DNA of 64,000 nt from Virgibacillus_O sediminis (GTDB lineage: Bacteria > Bacillota > Bacilli > Bacillales > Amphibacillaceae): contig NZ_JBHRRZ010000009.1 of assembly GCF_042643265.1 (NCBI RefSeq), forward strand, positions 53,449 to 117,448, written 5' to 3'. The translations under genes were made by a program, and so were the position numbers. Shown piece by piece: positions 25,806 to 35,660 of this stretch; the first letter of the stretch is position 1; each line of letters opens with the position of its first letter. The notes beneath the pieces were generated by a model. It saw only the letters and a program-made list of their open reading frames with translations. It was not told the DNA's origin and made no database searches.

Positions 25806-28190
25806 TTATCTTCCTTTCTTCACATTGGTTACCGCTTGCTGCTGTTTCTGCAACTGTTTTTTGAAGGACATGTTCATCCGGACCGCCAGTTCATATTCGA
25901 GATCGGCATAAGTGCTTTTAAACAGCTTATAGCCCTCCTGCTGGAAGAGTTCCACTGGATTGCGCTGCTGGTACTGGCGGATGCCGATCCCTTCCTTCAG
26001 CTGATTCATGGCGTCCAGATGCTTCTTCCAGAGCCGGTCGATCGTCAATAGACCGATGCTGCAGCTGGTCATCTGCATATCCTCGTGTTCTTCAAATCGT
26101 TCGATAATTGCTGTATGCTCTTCTCGCGCCGGTTTGACCTGTTCTTTTACTTCCCCTTTATCCTTGAAATCCTCATCCTTCAGGGATACGTCAGGGAGTA
26201 GGATTTTATCGAGCTCCCGTTCAAGCTTTTCCAACTCCCACTCCTCAGGAAGAAGGTCATCCGGACAGAAACTGTCGATATAATCATCCGGGAGGTGATC
26301 GACCTGATGCTGGATAAACCGGATCGGATTATCGGTCTTTAGCAGTTTGTCGCGCAGCTCATAGATGACGCCGCGCTGGTCGTTGATCACGTTTTCGAGA
26401 TTCAAGTTGTAGTCGCGGAATTGATAATGGACCCCTTCACTGATTTTCTGAGCCGTTTCCACGAACTTATGGACATTTTTGGAAGTGATCATTCCACTAC
26501 TGTTAGTTTTGAATTTCGGGCGTGCCCGTTCCAATTCATCAGCGGCATAGCGAATGAACAGATAGTCCTCCAGGGAAAGAATGAATTGGGTCGAACCAGG
26601 GTCACCTTGGCGTGCAGAACGTCCTTTCAGCTGATTGTCGATCCGTCTGCTCTCATTCCGTTCCGTCCCAATGACATGCAGCCCGCCCAATTCGGCAACA
26701 CCTTCACCAAGCATGATGTCGGTTCCGCGGCCGGCCATGTTGGTAGCTATGGTGATCTGGCCTTTCTGACCTGCCATGGCAATCAGGTTGGCTTCCTGCT
26801 GGACACTCTTCGCATTCAGCAGATGGTAGGGGAGGTTTGCCTTATCAAGCTCTGCCGCAACCTCCTCCGACTGCAGGATGGAGGTTGTGCCGATCAGGAT
26901 TGGCTGCCCCTTTTCATGGCGTTCCTTTACCTCTTTCAGGAGGTGGGCGAATTTCTGCTGCTTGGTCTCGAAGACTTTGTCCGGATGATCGATACGCTGG
27001 TTCGGCTTATTCGTCGGAATCTGGACGACTTCCATGCCATAGATCTTGCTTAGTTCTGCCTCTTCCGTCTTGGCAGTGCCAGTCATACCGGAAATGGTTG
27101 GATACATGCGGTAATAATTCTGGATGGTAATGGAAGCATTGGTCTTATTCTCATCCGTATTGACCAGGCCTTCCTTGGATTCGATGGCCTGATGGAGTCC
27201 GTCACTGAGGCTGCGGCCTTCCATGATCCTTCCTGTATTCATGTCGACGAGCTTCACTTCGCCGTCCTCGACAATATAATCGACATCCCGCTGGTAGAGG
27301 ACGCGTGCCCTTAATGCCTGTAGAAGGGAATGGAAAAGGGATCCATGCTCCAGGTCGAATAAGTTGTCGACGCCGAAGATTTTTTCACATTTATTCAAGC
27401 CTTTTTCGGTAAAATTGACGACTTTCAATTCCATGTCGAAAGTGTAATCCTCTTCTTCTTTGAGTCCCTTGATCACACTGGCGCACACCCCGTAGAGACG
27501 TTCGCTCGGCTTATCCTTGCCAGCAAGGATAAGCGGGGTTTTTGCTTCGTCGATCAGTACACTGTCCACTTCATCAATGATCGCGAAATGATAGGCACGC
27601 TGAACCTTTTGGGTGAGAGATTGGACGGTATTGTCACGTAAAAAATCAAATCCGAATTCCGTACCGACACCATAAGTGATGTCGGCGCGATAGGCCGCCT
27701 GCTTATCGGCAGGGCTGATACCGTGAATATTCAAGCCGACCGTCAGGCCAAGGAACTCATGGATCTGGCCAATTAGCTCCTTATCCCTTTTTGCCAGATA
27801 GTCATTGACCGTGATGATATGTACACCTTTTCCCTCGAGGGCAACCAAATAGCTTGCCAAGGATGCCACCAGGGTTTTACCTTCCCCTGTTGCCATCTCG
27901 GCGATATCCCCGTTGAGCAGGACGAGACCACCGACTAACTGCACATCGAAATGCCGCAGTCCCAGAATTCTCCTCGATGCCTCTCGGACTGTAGCGAAGG
28001 CTTCCGGTGCAAGGTCCTGAACGGTTTCTCCGTTTTCCAGCCTTTCCTTGAATACATTGGTTTTTTCTTGAAGCTGTTCATCGGAGAGCTGCTGGTAGCC
28101 CGCTTCTAAACTGTTAATCTTTTCTACTGTTTTATAATAATTGTTCCAACCACGCTTGGCGGAATTTGTTTTTAAACCGAGAATACCCAT
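25806..28190 (-). CDS. secA2: SecA2, accessory Sec translocase ATPase
   Basis: 794 residues, a full SecA core: Walker A in EMATGEGKTLVASLASYL, Walker B in IIDEVDSVLIDEAKTPL, and motifs TNMAGRGTDIMLGEGV and RIDNQLKGRSARQGDPGS. The C-terminal zinc-binding tail of housekeeping SecA is absent; the protein ends in QKQQQAVTNVKKGR. That and the slaP neighbour identify the accessory paralogue that moves a small set of proteins, in related species S-layer proteins, through SecYEG. ATG with AAGGAG upstream. Confidence 0.92.
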   Translation of the reverse strand: MGILGLKTNSAKRGWNNYYKTVEKINSLEAGYQQLSDEQLQEKTNVFKERLENGETVQDLAPEAFATVREASRRILGLRHFDVQLVGGLVLLNGDIAEMATGEGKTLVASLASYLVALEGKGVHIITVNDYLAKRDKELIGQIHEFLGLTVGLNIHGISPADKQAAYRADITYGVGTEFGFDFLRDNTVQSLTQKVQRAYHFAIIDEVDSVLIDEAKTPLILAGKDKPSERLYGVCASVIKGLKEEEDYTFDMELKVVNFTEKGLNKCEKIFGVDNLFDLEHGSLFHSLLQALRARVLYQRDVDYIVEDGEVKLVDMNTGRIMEGRSLSDGLHQAIESKEGLVNTDENKTNASITIQNYYRMYPTISGMTGTAKTEEAELSKIYGMEVVQIPTNKPNQRIDHPDKVFETKQQKFAHLLKEVKERHEKGQPILIGTTSILQSEEVAAELDKANLPYHLLNAKSVQQEANLIAMAGQKGQITIATNMAGRGTDIMLGEGVAELGGLHVIGTERNESRRIDNQLKGRSARQGDPGSTQFILSLEDYLFIRYAADELERARPKFKTNSSGMITSKNVHKFVETAQKISEGVHYQFRDYNLNLENVINDQRGVIYELRDKLLKTDNPIRFIQHQVDHLPDDYIDSFCPDDLLPEEWELEKLERELDKILLPDVSLKDEDFKDKGEVKEQVKPAREEHTAIIERFEEHEDMQMTSCSIGLLTIDRLWKKHLDAMNQLKEGIGIRQYQQRNPVELFQQEGYKLFKSTYADLEYELAVRMNMSFKKQLQKQQQAVTNVKKGR

Positions 28191-28221
28191 CCATTAAAAC
28201 TCCTTAGCTGTTGTTGAATAT

Positions 28222-28240
28222 ATCGGTATTATAACATGAA
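28222..28240 (-). promoter_or_regulatory. Extended -10 promoter for secA2-slaP operon
   Basis: On the minus strand TGTTATAAT (TATAAT at 28233-28228) is a perfect -10 with the TGn extension, about 35 bases ahead of the secA2 start. The -35 region is poor, as expected for extended -10 promoters. Confidence 0.5.
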
Positions 28241-28401
28241 TCGGCCATTTTCAGCAGTGGAATCCCCAGCGTACCCGAAACTTTCGACAATGTTATTTCT
28301 TATCCTTCAGGTTTCATGTTAAAATAATAGAATGTATCCGCGCTTATACTAGATATTGACTAGATTTTAAATGGAAATAGATAAAGAAGGATTGAAAAAA
28401 T

Positions 28402-30636
28402 ATGGCAATCGGGATTGTAGGGAATTATGGGAATAATAACCAAGGGGATGAAGCGATTCTCGAGGGTATTCTCATCCAGTTAAAGAAAGTGCATCAGATT
28501 GAGCGGCAGGACATCATTGTATTTTCCAACCAGCCGGAAAGAACTAGTGAGAAATACGGTGTCAAATCTGTCAAACTCTATTATAAAAAGAATAATGCCC
28601 CGCTGACCCTGTTCCGTACTCTCAAAAAGAACAGTTCGATCATCCGTGACCTGGATCTTCTTATTATAGGGGGCGGTGGAATTTTTATGGACCTTTACGG
28701 CAGGGAAGCCTTCATCTTTGGCATGTACGGATGGCTGGCCAAGCTCTCCCGGACCCCCGTCGTCCTTTACGGAGTTGGAGCAGGCCCTATACTCACCCGA
28801 ATTGGCAAGGTGATTCTCCGGTCGTTGGCTCACCTGTCCAAGGTTATAACAGTAAGAGATCCTAAATCGAAGGAACTACTGGAGTCGATTGGCGTGAAAT
28901 CGTCCATCCATGTCATCGGAGATCCGGCATTTCAGGTGAACCCGCCGGAACGGGAAGGATCCAAGCAGGATGACGCCATCAACATTGGTGTAACTGCTGT
29001 ACCTTTTCATCACATTAGCTATTGGCCGAAAGAAGATAAGGTTAAATACCGGGCATACATAGAAGGGATGGCTCAAAATCTGGACCATTTGGTAGACTAT
29101 TACCCAAACGCAAGAATCAACTTCTTCTCCACCAAGCATCCCCAAGATACGATGGTCACCAAGGAAATAAGGGAGCTGATGACACATAAGGACCAATGCT
29201 CGATTGCTGACCGTCCGATGGATCATCAGGAGATTACAGACTTTGCCTCCAAGCAGGACCTGGTCATCGGGACGCGTCTTCATTCCCTGATCCTAGCCCT
29301 GGTATCGGCTACACCGGTGATTGCAGTATCCTACCATCATAAAGTCGAGGATTTTATGGGGATGATCGGCTGTGAGGAGTACACGATACCGATCGACCAG
29401 CTGGATTCTACACCCATGTATTTCTTGGACTCCTGCCGGGCTATGTTCGCGGAATGGGATGGAACATTACAACGCTTCGCCGGCATATCCGGCCGTATGC
29501 GGGGAGAGGCACTCAAGGGGATGGACTTGGTGAAGCGGTCCCTGGAGAATGACGAGCAAGACCAGCTGCTAGTGTTGAGTAATATGTACCCTTCCGAGCA
29601 TTCACGCACATTTGGGCTGTTTGTCAAGAACCAGGTAGAGCTGCTTCGTGATAGGGGGCTTGCTGTGGATGTAGTGGCGATCGATGACCCGAGGAAGGGG
29701 AAAATCCAGCTGCTGAAAAAATATACATCCTTCTTTTTCGGAAGCCTCGGAAAGCTGGTGACAAGGGGAAGTTCCTATCAGGCCGTCCATGCCCATTATA
29801 TTTTTCCGACTGGACTGGCAGGTCTCCTATTCAAAAAGCTGCTCGGAAGGAAGCTGATTGTGACCTCTCATGGTGGTGATATTGACCAGATGAGCAAAAA
29901 AAGCTCGATTGTCCAGAAACTGACCGGAAAAATCCTTCACGAGGCGGACCATATAATTGCTGTAGGGGAAGGATTGAAACAGGATATCCACGAGAACTTC
30001 TCGATTTCCGATGACAAAATTTCTGTCATCAATATGGGGGTGAACCGGAATGTCTTCCACGAACACAGCAAGGAAGAAATCCGTAAGAAACTGGGGGTCG
30101 ACCAGGAGGAAAAAATGCTCTTGTTCGTCGGCAACCTGATCCGGGCAAAGGGGCTGGATGAACTGACAGCCGCCTATCGCACGCTTACGAAAGAGGACCC
30201 ATCAATCACTCTGCACCTGATCGGAGAACCGAAGGACGAAGCGTATTTCCAGGAATTATCGGAAAAGACGGATGCATTGGAAGGGGGGACCATCCATGGA
30301 GGTATGGCGCAGACAGACGTCGCTGAATGGATGGCCGCTTCCGACGTATTTGTCCTTCCATCCCATATTGAAGGATTTGGATTAGTGGCATTAGAAGCAA
30401 TGGCCTGCGGGCTGCCGGTCGTCGGCACGGATGTCGGCGGCTTGAGTTATCTGCTGGCAGAGGGAGCTGGAGTGAAAACAGAGGCAAAGAATCCGGAGGC
30501 ACTCACGAAAGGCATCCGGAAAGTGCTCACCGATCCTTCTCTAAAGGAAACTCTGATTGCCAATGGTCGCAAAAAGGCGGATGAATACGACCAGGATCGG
30601 TTGATCACCTCCGTCCTGGCCCTGTACGAGTCATAG
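28402..30636 (+). CDS. csaB: CsaB polysaccharide pyruvyltransferase fused to a GT4 glycosyltransferase
   Basis: 744 residues in one uninterrupted frame. Residues 1 to about 370 are CsaB: GNYGNNNQGDEAILEG at the start, LLIIGGGGIFMD near 93 and IGTRLHSLILALVSATPVI near 290. CsaB adds a ketal-pyruvate to beta-ManNAc of secondary cell wall polymer, making the ligand for SLH-domain S-layer proteins. Residues from about 387 are a complete GT4 transferase with YPSEHSRTFGLFVKNQ, SHGGDID and the EX7E region SHIEGFGLVALEAMACGLP. CsaB is normally about 365 residues and alone, so this is a fusion. Divergent from secA2, 14 bases ahead of the flippase. Confidence 0.9.
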   Translation: MAIGIVGNYGNNNQGDEAILEGILIQLKKVHQIERQDIIVFSNQPERTSEKYGVKSVKLYYKKNNAPLTLFRTLKKNSSIIRDLDLLIIGGGGIFMDLYGREAFIFGMYGWLAKLSRTPVVLYGVGAGPILTRIGKVILRSLAHLSKVITVRDPKSKELLESIGVKSSIHVIGDPAFQVNPPEREGSKQDDAINIGVTAVPFHHISYWPKEDKVKYRAYIEGMAQNLDHLVDYYPNARINFFSTKHPQDTMVTKEIRELMTHKDQCSIADRPMDHQEITDFASKQDLVIGTRLHSLILALVSATPVIAVSYHHKVEDFMGMIGCEEYTIPIDQLDSTPMYFLDSCRAMFAEWDGTLQRFAGISGRMRGEALKGMDLVKRSLENDEQDQLLVLSNMYPSEHSRTFGLFVKNQVELLRDRGLAVDVVAIDDPRKGKIQLLKKYTSFFFGSLGKLVTRGSSYQAVHAHYIFPTGLAGLLFKKLLGRKLIVTSHGGDIDQMSKKSSIVQKLTGKILHEADHIIAVGEGLKQDIHENFSISDDKISVINMGVNRNVFHEHSKEEIRKKLGVDQEEKMLLFVGNLIRAKGLDELTAAYRTLTKEDPSITLHLIGEPKDEAYFQELSEKTDALEGGTIHGGMAQTDVAEWMAASDVFVLPSHIEGFGLVALEAMACGLPVVGTDVGGLSYLLAEGAGVKTEAKNPEALTKGIRKVLTDPSLKETLIANGRKKADEYDQDRLITSVLALYES

Positions 30637-30650
30637 GGAGGGATTGTCAA

Positions 30651-32105
30651 TTGCGGATGCGTTTATTTAAAATACTGGGAGCTGTGGCATTAATCAATAT
30701 TATTGCCCGGCTCCTTGGTTTTGCCAGGGAAGTCGTCATCGGTTACCAGTACGGAACCAGTTATCAGGCAGACAGCATCATTACCGCCTTCACGGTCCCG
30801 AATTTCATCTATATTGTGGTGGGCGGTGCCATCACTACGGCATTCATCTCTGTCTATACCAAATTGGAAAAAGGGGCCAGGGAACAGTTTTTCCAGACCA
30901 TTTTCACCTTGCTTATTCTGATTACAGGTTCGATAACGGTTCTATTCCTCTTGTTTCCAGTATTCTGGATGAATCTGTTTTTCTCAGGGATGTCCGAAGA
31001 AGCCATGCAGCTGACGAGTGAGCTGTTCGTCTGGATGGCGCCGGCCACGGTATTTCTGGTGATTGCCATGCTGTTCAGCGGCCTGCATAATATCAATGAA
31101 AACTACCGGCTGTCTAGCATGGCGACATTGGTATTCAATGGATTGTTCCTGCTGGTCGGCGTAGGCCTCACGCCGTTTTTGATGGAATATTCTTATGGAC
31201 TCGGGGCATTGCTCGGCTCGTTGTTCATGGCGGCCATGCTAATGTACACGATACATAGCCGGTCCAAGATGCCTTTGAAGCTCCGCGTAACCCTCCAGCC
31301 GGAGGTGAAGCGCTTCGCCAAGCTCGCACTGCCGATTTTGTTCGGCGGGGCGACCATCCAGTTCTATTTCATCATTCAGCGGATCTATGCATCCAGTCTG
31401 GATGAGGGAGCCATCTCAGCATTGAATTATGCTTCCAAGATGACCCAGTTTCCCCAAGCGGTGTTGATGACCAGTGTAACAACAGTCATCTATCCATTAA
31501 TGGCCAAGGCGGTCGGGGAGAAGGACGAAAGAAAGGTCACCAGTGCATATAGAAAGGGGTTCCGCATGCTGACCATTCTGCTGCTTCCGGCGACCGTCTT
31601 CATGATTTTATATGCGGAAGAAGTCATCCGGTTCATTTTTGAATATGGATCCTTTGGAAGCCAGTCGACCAACACGACTTATCCATTGTTGCAGATATTC
31701 TCCCTGTCCATTTTCAGCCTTGCATTGAATGCCTATGTCACTAGGTTTTTCTATGCCATGGAGAAGTCCTATCTTCCTGTCACCCTGAATATCCTCTCGG
31801 TATTTGGGGTGAACATACTGGTCATCCATCTGTTAATTGATCAGCTTGGGGTGGATGCAGTTGCATGGGGAACGGTTGCCGGCACGACCGCGAACATGCT
31901 ATTGCTGCTGGTTGCGGCCAAGTGGAAACTGGAGCTTTCGGTGAGCAGCATCAGTTATATTGTGAAGCTGCTGATTTTTGTGTTGATCGCTGGTGCAGCG
32001 ATATGGCTGACAACCCTTCCAGAATTGCCGCCCCTCTTCTCTCTTGCATTGGGTGGAGTTGCAACCGCCTTGTTTATTCTAGTGGGACTAAAAATAGTGA
32101 AATAG
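30651..32105 (+). CDS. MurJ/MviN-family lipid-linked oligosaccharide flippase
   Basis: 484 residues, TTG start after GGGAGGG. About 13-14 membrane helices; the N-terminus NIIARLLGFAREVVIGYQYG and ADSIITAFTVPNF are diagnostic of the MurJ family. Family members flip lipid II. Directly after csaB-GT4 in the S-layer/SCWP module this copy may instead flip the lipid-linked secondary cell wall polymer unit. A housekeeping role cannot be excluded. Confidence 0.87.
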   Translation: MRMRLFKILGAVALINIIARLLGFAREVVIGYQYGTSYQADSIITAFTVPNFIYIVVGGAITTAFISVYTKLEKGAREQFFQTIFTLLILITGSITVLFLLFPVFWMNLFFSGMSEEAMQLTSELFVWMAPATVFLVIAMLFSGLHNINENYRLSSMATLVFNGLFLLVGVGLTPFLMEYSYGLGALLGSLFMAAMLMYTIHSRSKMPLKLRVTLQPEVKRFAKLALPILFGGATIQFYFIIQRIYASSLDEGAISALNYASKMTQFPQAVLMTSVTTVIYPLMAKAVGEKDERKVTSAYRKGFRMLTILLLPATVFMILYAEEVIRFIFEYGSFGSQSTNTTYPLLQIFSLSIFSLALNAYVTRFFYAMEKSYLPVTLNILSVFGVNILVIHLLIDQLGVDAVAWGTVAGTTANMLLLLVAAKWKLELSVSSISYIVKLLIFVLIAGAAIWLTTLPELPPLFSLALGGVATALFILVGLKIVK

Positions 32106-32110
32106 AGGGA

Positions 32111-32147
32111 AGCCATGCTGTTACTTGCAGCATGGCTTACTTTATAA
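32111..32147 (+). terminator. Terminator after csaB-flippase operon
   Basis: AGCCATGCTG (32111) pairs perfectly with CAGCATGGCT (32128-32137), loop TTACTTG, followed by TACTTTAT. It starts six bases after the flippase stop. Confidence 0.65.
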
Positions 32148-32326
32148 GTAAAAAAGTAAACTTTTAATTGTTTTATCCATTTGTAGGAGGAATAGCTACA
32201 ACTCTTTTCTTCCTATTAAAAGAACTTCTCAATGAGGTGGCTCCTTTTATCCTAATAAAAGTATTTATGATAAACTACTGATAGATGGAACTTAACGTTG
32301 AACCCTAATAAAAGGAGCTAAACATA

Positions 32327-33238
32327 ATGCGAGTGAAAAAAGCGATCATTCCGGCAGCAGGGCTCGGTACACGTTTCCTGCCTGCAACTAAAGCGCAGCC
32401 CAAGGAAATGCTGCCCATTGTCGATAAACCTACCATTCAATATATTGTCGAGGAAGCAGTCGATTCTGGCATCGAAGATATCATCATCATTTCCGGACGG
32501 GGGAAGCGGGCGATCGAGGATCATTTCGATGTGTCCTATGAACTTGAGGAAAAGCTGACCCAAAAAGGGAAAATGGATATGCTGGAAATGGTCCAGTCGA
32601 TTTCCAATCTTGCTAACATTCATTATATACGCCAGAAGGAGCCTAGAGGCCTCGGCCATGCCATCTGCTGTGCGGAGAGCTTTATTGGTAATGAACCATT
32701 CGCCGTGCTGCTTGGGGATGATATTGTAAAAGCAGAAAAACCCTGCTTGCGACAGCTTTTAGATGTTTATGAAATGTACGGGCATTCTGTAGTCGGTGTC
32801 CAGGGAGTGCCCTGGGAAGACGTCTCCAAATACGGCATCATCCGACCGTCCAGGGCAAATGGGTATGCAAGCGGGGTTCAAGAGGTTGAATCCCTTGTGG
32901 AGAAGCCGGACAGGGAGCATGCACCATCCAATCTCGGCATCATGGGCCGCTATGTGCTTTCACCGCAAATTTTCAGCACCTTAAAGGACCAGCAACCCGG
33001 AAAAGACGGAGAAATCCAGCTGACCGATGGGATTGAAGCCTTGAAACAACAGGAGAAAGTTTTGGCCTATAATTTTGCCGGAAAGCGCTATGATATTGGT
33101 GGCAAGCTCGGCTTTGTACAGGCGACCCTCGATTTTGCGCTGAACCGGGACGATCTGCACGATGACATACTTGACTATATGAACGGGAAACTTCACACGC
33201 TCAACGAATCAAGGGCAGGAATATTACAGGATAAATAA
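32327..33238 (+). CDS. galU: UTP--glucose-1-phosphate uridylyltransferase
   Basis: 303 residues, full length. The nucleotidyltransferase signature AAGLGTRFLPATKAQPKEML, then IVDKPTIQYIVEEAV and LVEKP near residue 190, define GalU/GtaB. It makes UDP-glucose from UTP and glucose-1-phosphate, the donor for wall glycopolymers and glycolipids. ATG with AAAGGAGC upstream. It lies alone between two hairpins, with about 220 bases of AT-rich leader, so it probably has its own promoter. Confidence 0.93.
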   Translation: MRVKKAIIPAAGLGTRFLPATKAQPKEMLPIVDKPTIQYIVEEAVDSGIEDIIIISGRGKRAIEDHFDVSYELEEKLTQKGKMDMLEMVQSISNLANIHYIRQKEPRGLGHAICCAESFIGNEPFAVLLGDDIVKAEKPCLRQLLDVYEMYGHSVVGVQGVPWEDVSKYGIIRPSRANGYASGVQEVESLVEKPDREHAPSNLGIMGRYVLSPQIFSTLKDQQPGKDGEIQLTDGIEALKQQEKVLAYNFAGKRYDIGGKLGFVQATLDFALNRDDLHDDILDYMNGKLHTLNESRAGILQDK

Positions 33239-33240
33239 AT

Positions 33241-33290
33241 GGGCCCCATCTCTCCCGGCATGAAGCCGGTTTGGATGGTGCCCTTTAGTA
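33241..33290. terminator. Terminator between galU and the convergent LCP gene
   Basis: GGGCCCCATC (33242) and GATGGTGCCC (33274) form a stem with one G-T wobble and an inner hairpin (CCGGCATGAAGCCGG), followed by TTTAGT. Position between two converging genes suits bidirectional use. Confidence 0.65.
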
Positions 33291-33296
33291 TGATAG

Positions 33297-34352
33297 TTAA
33301 TAGCTTCCACTGCCGCCGGAGGCCGGTTCGGCATGCTGATGGGCGGAAGAGCTTTCCTCAGCTAACTGGTTATTGATTTCCAGATGACTCTGGAGGAGGG
33401 ACCTGGTCTCATTCAGTGATTCTTCATCCAAGGCCCAGTAATAGGTTCCGGATGGCTTATAATCATATCCTTTTAGTGTATGCGTATTTACATCCAGGTT
33501 GGTACCGCCTGTCCCATAACTGATGAATGTCTTCATATCACTGAATCTCATATTTGTTGTCATATTATCACCGACGGCTTCCAGAATGTCATCATAACTG
33601 AGTATCGAATTCAGGTTCGTTGCTTTCTGAAGGGCTGCTTTTACAATTTCCTGCTGCCGTTTCCCACGTTCGATATCATTATCCAGTTTCCTGGTACGGG
33701 CAAGGGCTAATGCTTCCTCGCCATTCAGCTGCTGTTCACCAGCCGTCAAATGCACAGCACCTTTATTGTCCGTGGAATCCTGTTCCGTAAATTCATACGG
33801 CACATCCACAGTGATGCCGCCCAATGCATCCACGACATCTACAAATGCATGGAAATTAAGCTTTACAAAATAATCAACAGGAATGTCGAGCAGGTTCTCG
33901 ACTGTTTCCACGGTTGCCGAGGGCCCGCCGTATGCGTGGGCATGCGTGATTTTGTCCTCATAGCCTACTTCTGGGATGTGGACAAGCGAATCACGGGGAA
34001 TGCTTAACAGGTTGACACTTTTTTCATCTTTGTTGAAAGTGGCCAGCATCAAAGCATCTGTCCGAGCGTTCTCGGCATTCCCGCGTTGCTTATTCTCATC
34101 CACTCCCATAATCAGCACGGAGACATTATCAATACTGGGATCGACTTCAGCATCTCTCAGCGGGGATTTCTCCCGTTCATCTCCAACATAGGAATCAGAT
34201 AATACACTGCCTGCTTTCACATATAGATAACCAGCATAGCCCGCCAGCAGGAAGAACGCAAAAAGCGGAATGAGGATGAAATAAGCGCGCTTCCGAAGTC
34301 TCCTCTTTTTTCTGCGGACCAGCCGGGTCTGGGTCTCGTTCTTTTTAGTCAT
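33297..34352 (-). CDS. LCP-family cell wall polymer ligase
   Basis: 351 residues, ATG with AAAGGAGT upstream. Basic cytoplasmic tail (RLVRRKKRRLRKRAYF), one membrane helix, then the LCP domain: VLIMGVDENKQRG, LLSIPRDSLVHIP, KITHAHAYGG and ALARTRKLDNDIERGKRQQE. The C-terminal tail is Ser/His/Gly-rich (SSSAHQHAEPASGGSGSY). Paralogue of the next gene at 34644; the two lie in tandem with a 290-base gap, so they may be separately controlled. It probably attaches a glycopolymer to peptidoglycan. Confidence 0.92.
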   Translation of the reverse strand: MTKKNETQTRLVRRKKRRLRKRAYFILIPLFAFFLLAGYAGYLYVKAGSVLSDSYVGDEREKSPLRDAEVDPSIDNVSVLIMGVDENKQRGNAENARTDALMLATFNKDEKSVNLLSIPRDSLVHIPEVGYEDKITHAHAYGGPSATVETVENLLDIPVDYFVKLNFHAFVDVVDALGGITVDVPYEFTEQDSTDNKGAVHLTAGEQQLNGEEALALARTRKLDNDIERGKRQQEIVKAALQKATNLNSILSYDDILEAVGDNMTTNMRFSDMKTFISYGTGGTNLDVNTHTLKGYDYKPSGTYYWALDEESLNETRSLLQSHLEINNQLAEESSSAHQHAEPASGGSGSY

Positions 34353-34643
34353 ACAAATAAACTCCTTTAGTTAAATCAGCCGTTCTGTTAACAGACGACT
34401 TTCTTGGATAGCAAATCACTACCTATTTTACTATGATTCGACATATTAGTAAATTGCATTTTGATTTCATTTATGAAATTTTATGTAATAAATAGATTAA
34501 TAAGGTTCAAATGGGGGAATAGAAAATAATTTACCCCTATGGATACCATCATAATTATAATTATACTACGCTTGTCGGATCTATTCGTGGAAGATGTCTT
34601 CACAGTAAAAAACGCCCTGGACCTGTTTGGCCCCGAACGTCGA

Positions 34644-35660
34644 TTACCTCTCGCTCTTATTTGATTGGGCAAGTTCACTGGTTTGGCTCTCCGATTCAAG
34701 CTCCAGGTGATTTTGCAGTGTCTGCTGTATTTCTTTTTTACTTTTTTCATTTACATAGTAATACCAAGCACCGCTGTCACCGTAACCCCCAGTACCATCC
34801 AGCTGCATGGTGTCGACTTTCACATTCTCATCAAGCCCGTAGGAGACAAATCCCCTCATCTCTGGAAAGGTCAGATTCGTTTTCATATTATCGCCGACCG
34901 ACTCTATCAGCTCGTCTATTTTGAAAACAGTCGAGGCTGATGTCGCTTTATCAGCGATGGCCTTGAGGATTTCCTGCTGTCGCTGCCCGCGGGCCAGGTC
35001 GCTGTCATACTTCCGGGTCCTGGCCAAGGCGAGGGCTTCCTCACCATTCAACCTTTGGACACCCGGGTAGAGATGGATGGCATTTCGTTCATCATCTGAA
35101 TTGAATTCTTTCAATTCATAGGGAACGTCATAGGTAATGCCGCCGATGGTATTCACCACCTCAACAAAGCCATCGAAGTTCATCTTTACATAGTAGTCGA
35201 CAGGAACCTTCAGGAACCGTTCAACCGTTTCAATAGTAGCCTGGGTCCCACCGAATGCATGGGCATGGTTGATCTTCGTGCTGTAGCCGACTTCCGGGAT
35301 ATAGACATAGGAATCGCGGGGAATGCTCAGCAGCTTGACGGATTTTTTTTCCTTATTAAAGGTCGCTAAAATGAGCGCATCCGTTCGGCTCGGTGCCTCA
35401 TCCCGCTGTTCGCTGTCATCAATCCCCATAAACAGTACGGATACATTATCCTCCACCGGATCGACCGGCTCCTCCCGAAGAGGGGACTGTTCATTCACTC
35501 GTCCGCTTGATTCATGGGACTGTTCTACCATATCGGAAGTCGAGTCATAGAGGTACAGGGCATAGCCGGCTCCGGCCCCCAAGATGAGAAGCAGAAGGAA
35601 CCCGGCTGCCGAAATTATATTTTTTACGGAAAATAAGCTTGCTCGACGCTTGTTGGCCAT
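34644..35660 (-). CDS. LCP-family cell wall polymer ligase (tandem paralogue)
   Basis: 338 residues, ATG after AAGGAGTTCG. One N-terminal membrane helix (about 14-34), then LCP motifs VLFMGIDDSEQRD, LLSIPRDSYVYIP, KINHAHAFGG and ALARTRKYDSDLARGQRQQE. Closely similar to the 33297 gene across the whole domain, pointing to a tandem duplication. No terminator seen between them. Role as for other LCP ligases; which polymer each handles is unknown. Confidence 0.92.
   Translation of the reverse strand: MANKRRASLFSVKNIISAAGFLLLLILGAGAGYALYLYDSTSDMVEQSHESSGRVNEQSPLREEPVDPVEDNVSVLFMGIDDSEQRDEAPSRTDALILATFNKEKKSVKLLSIPRDSYVYIPEVGYSTKINHAHAFGGTQATIETVERFLKVPVDYYVKMNFDGFVEVVNTIGGITYDVPYELKEFNSDDERNAIHLYPGVQRLNGEEALALARTRKYDSDLARGQRQQEILKAIADKATSASTVFKIDELIESVGDNMKTNLTFPEMRGFVSYGLDENVKVDTMQLDGTGGYGDSGAWYYYVNEKSKKEIQQTLQNHLELESESQTSELAQSNKSER

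Noticed and set aside
26421..27053. 210-codon plus-strand frame opposite secA2
   Set aside because: Antisense to SecA motifs and no recognisable domain.
32221..32280. Third ISL3 end near the galU leader
   Set aside because: Only TTTTATCCTAAT is shared; the hairpin and transposase tail are missing.
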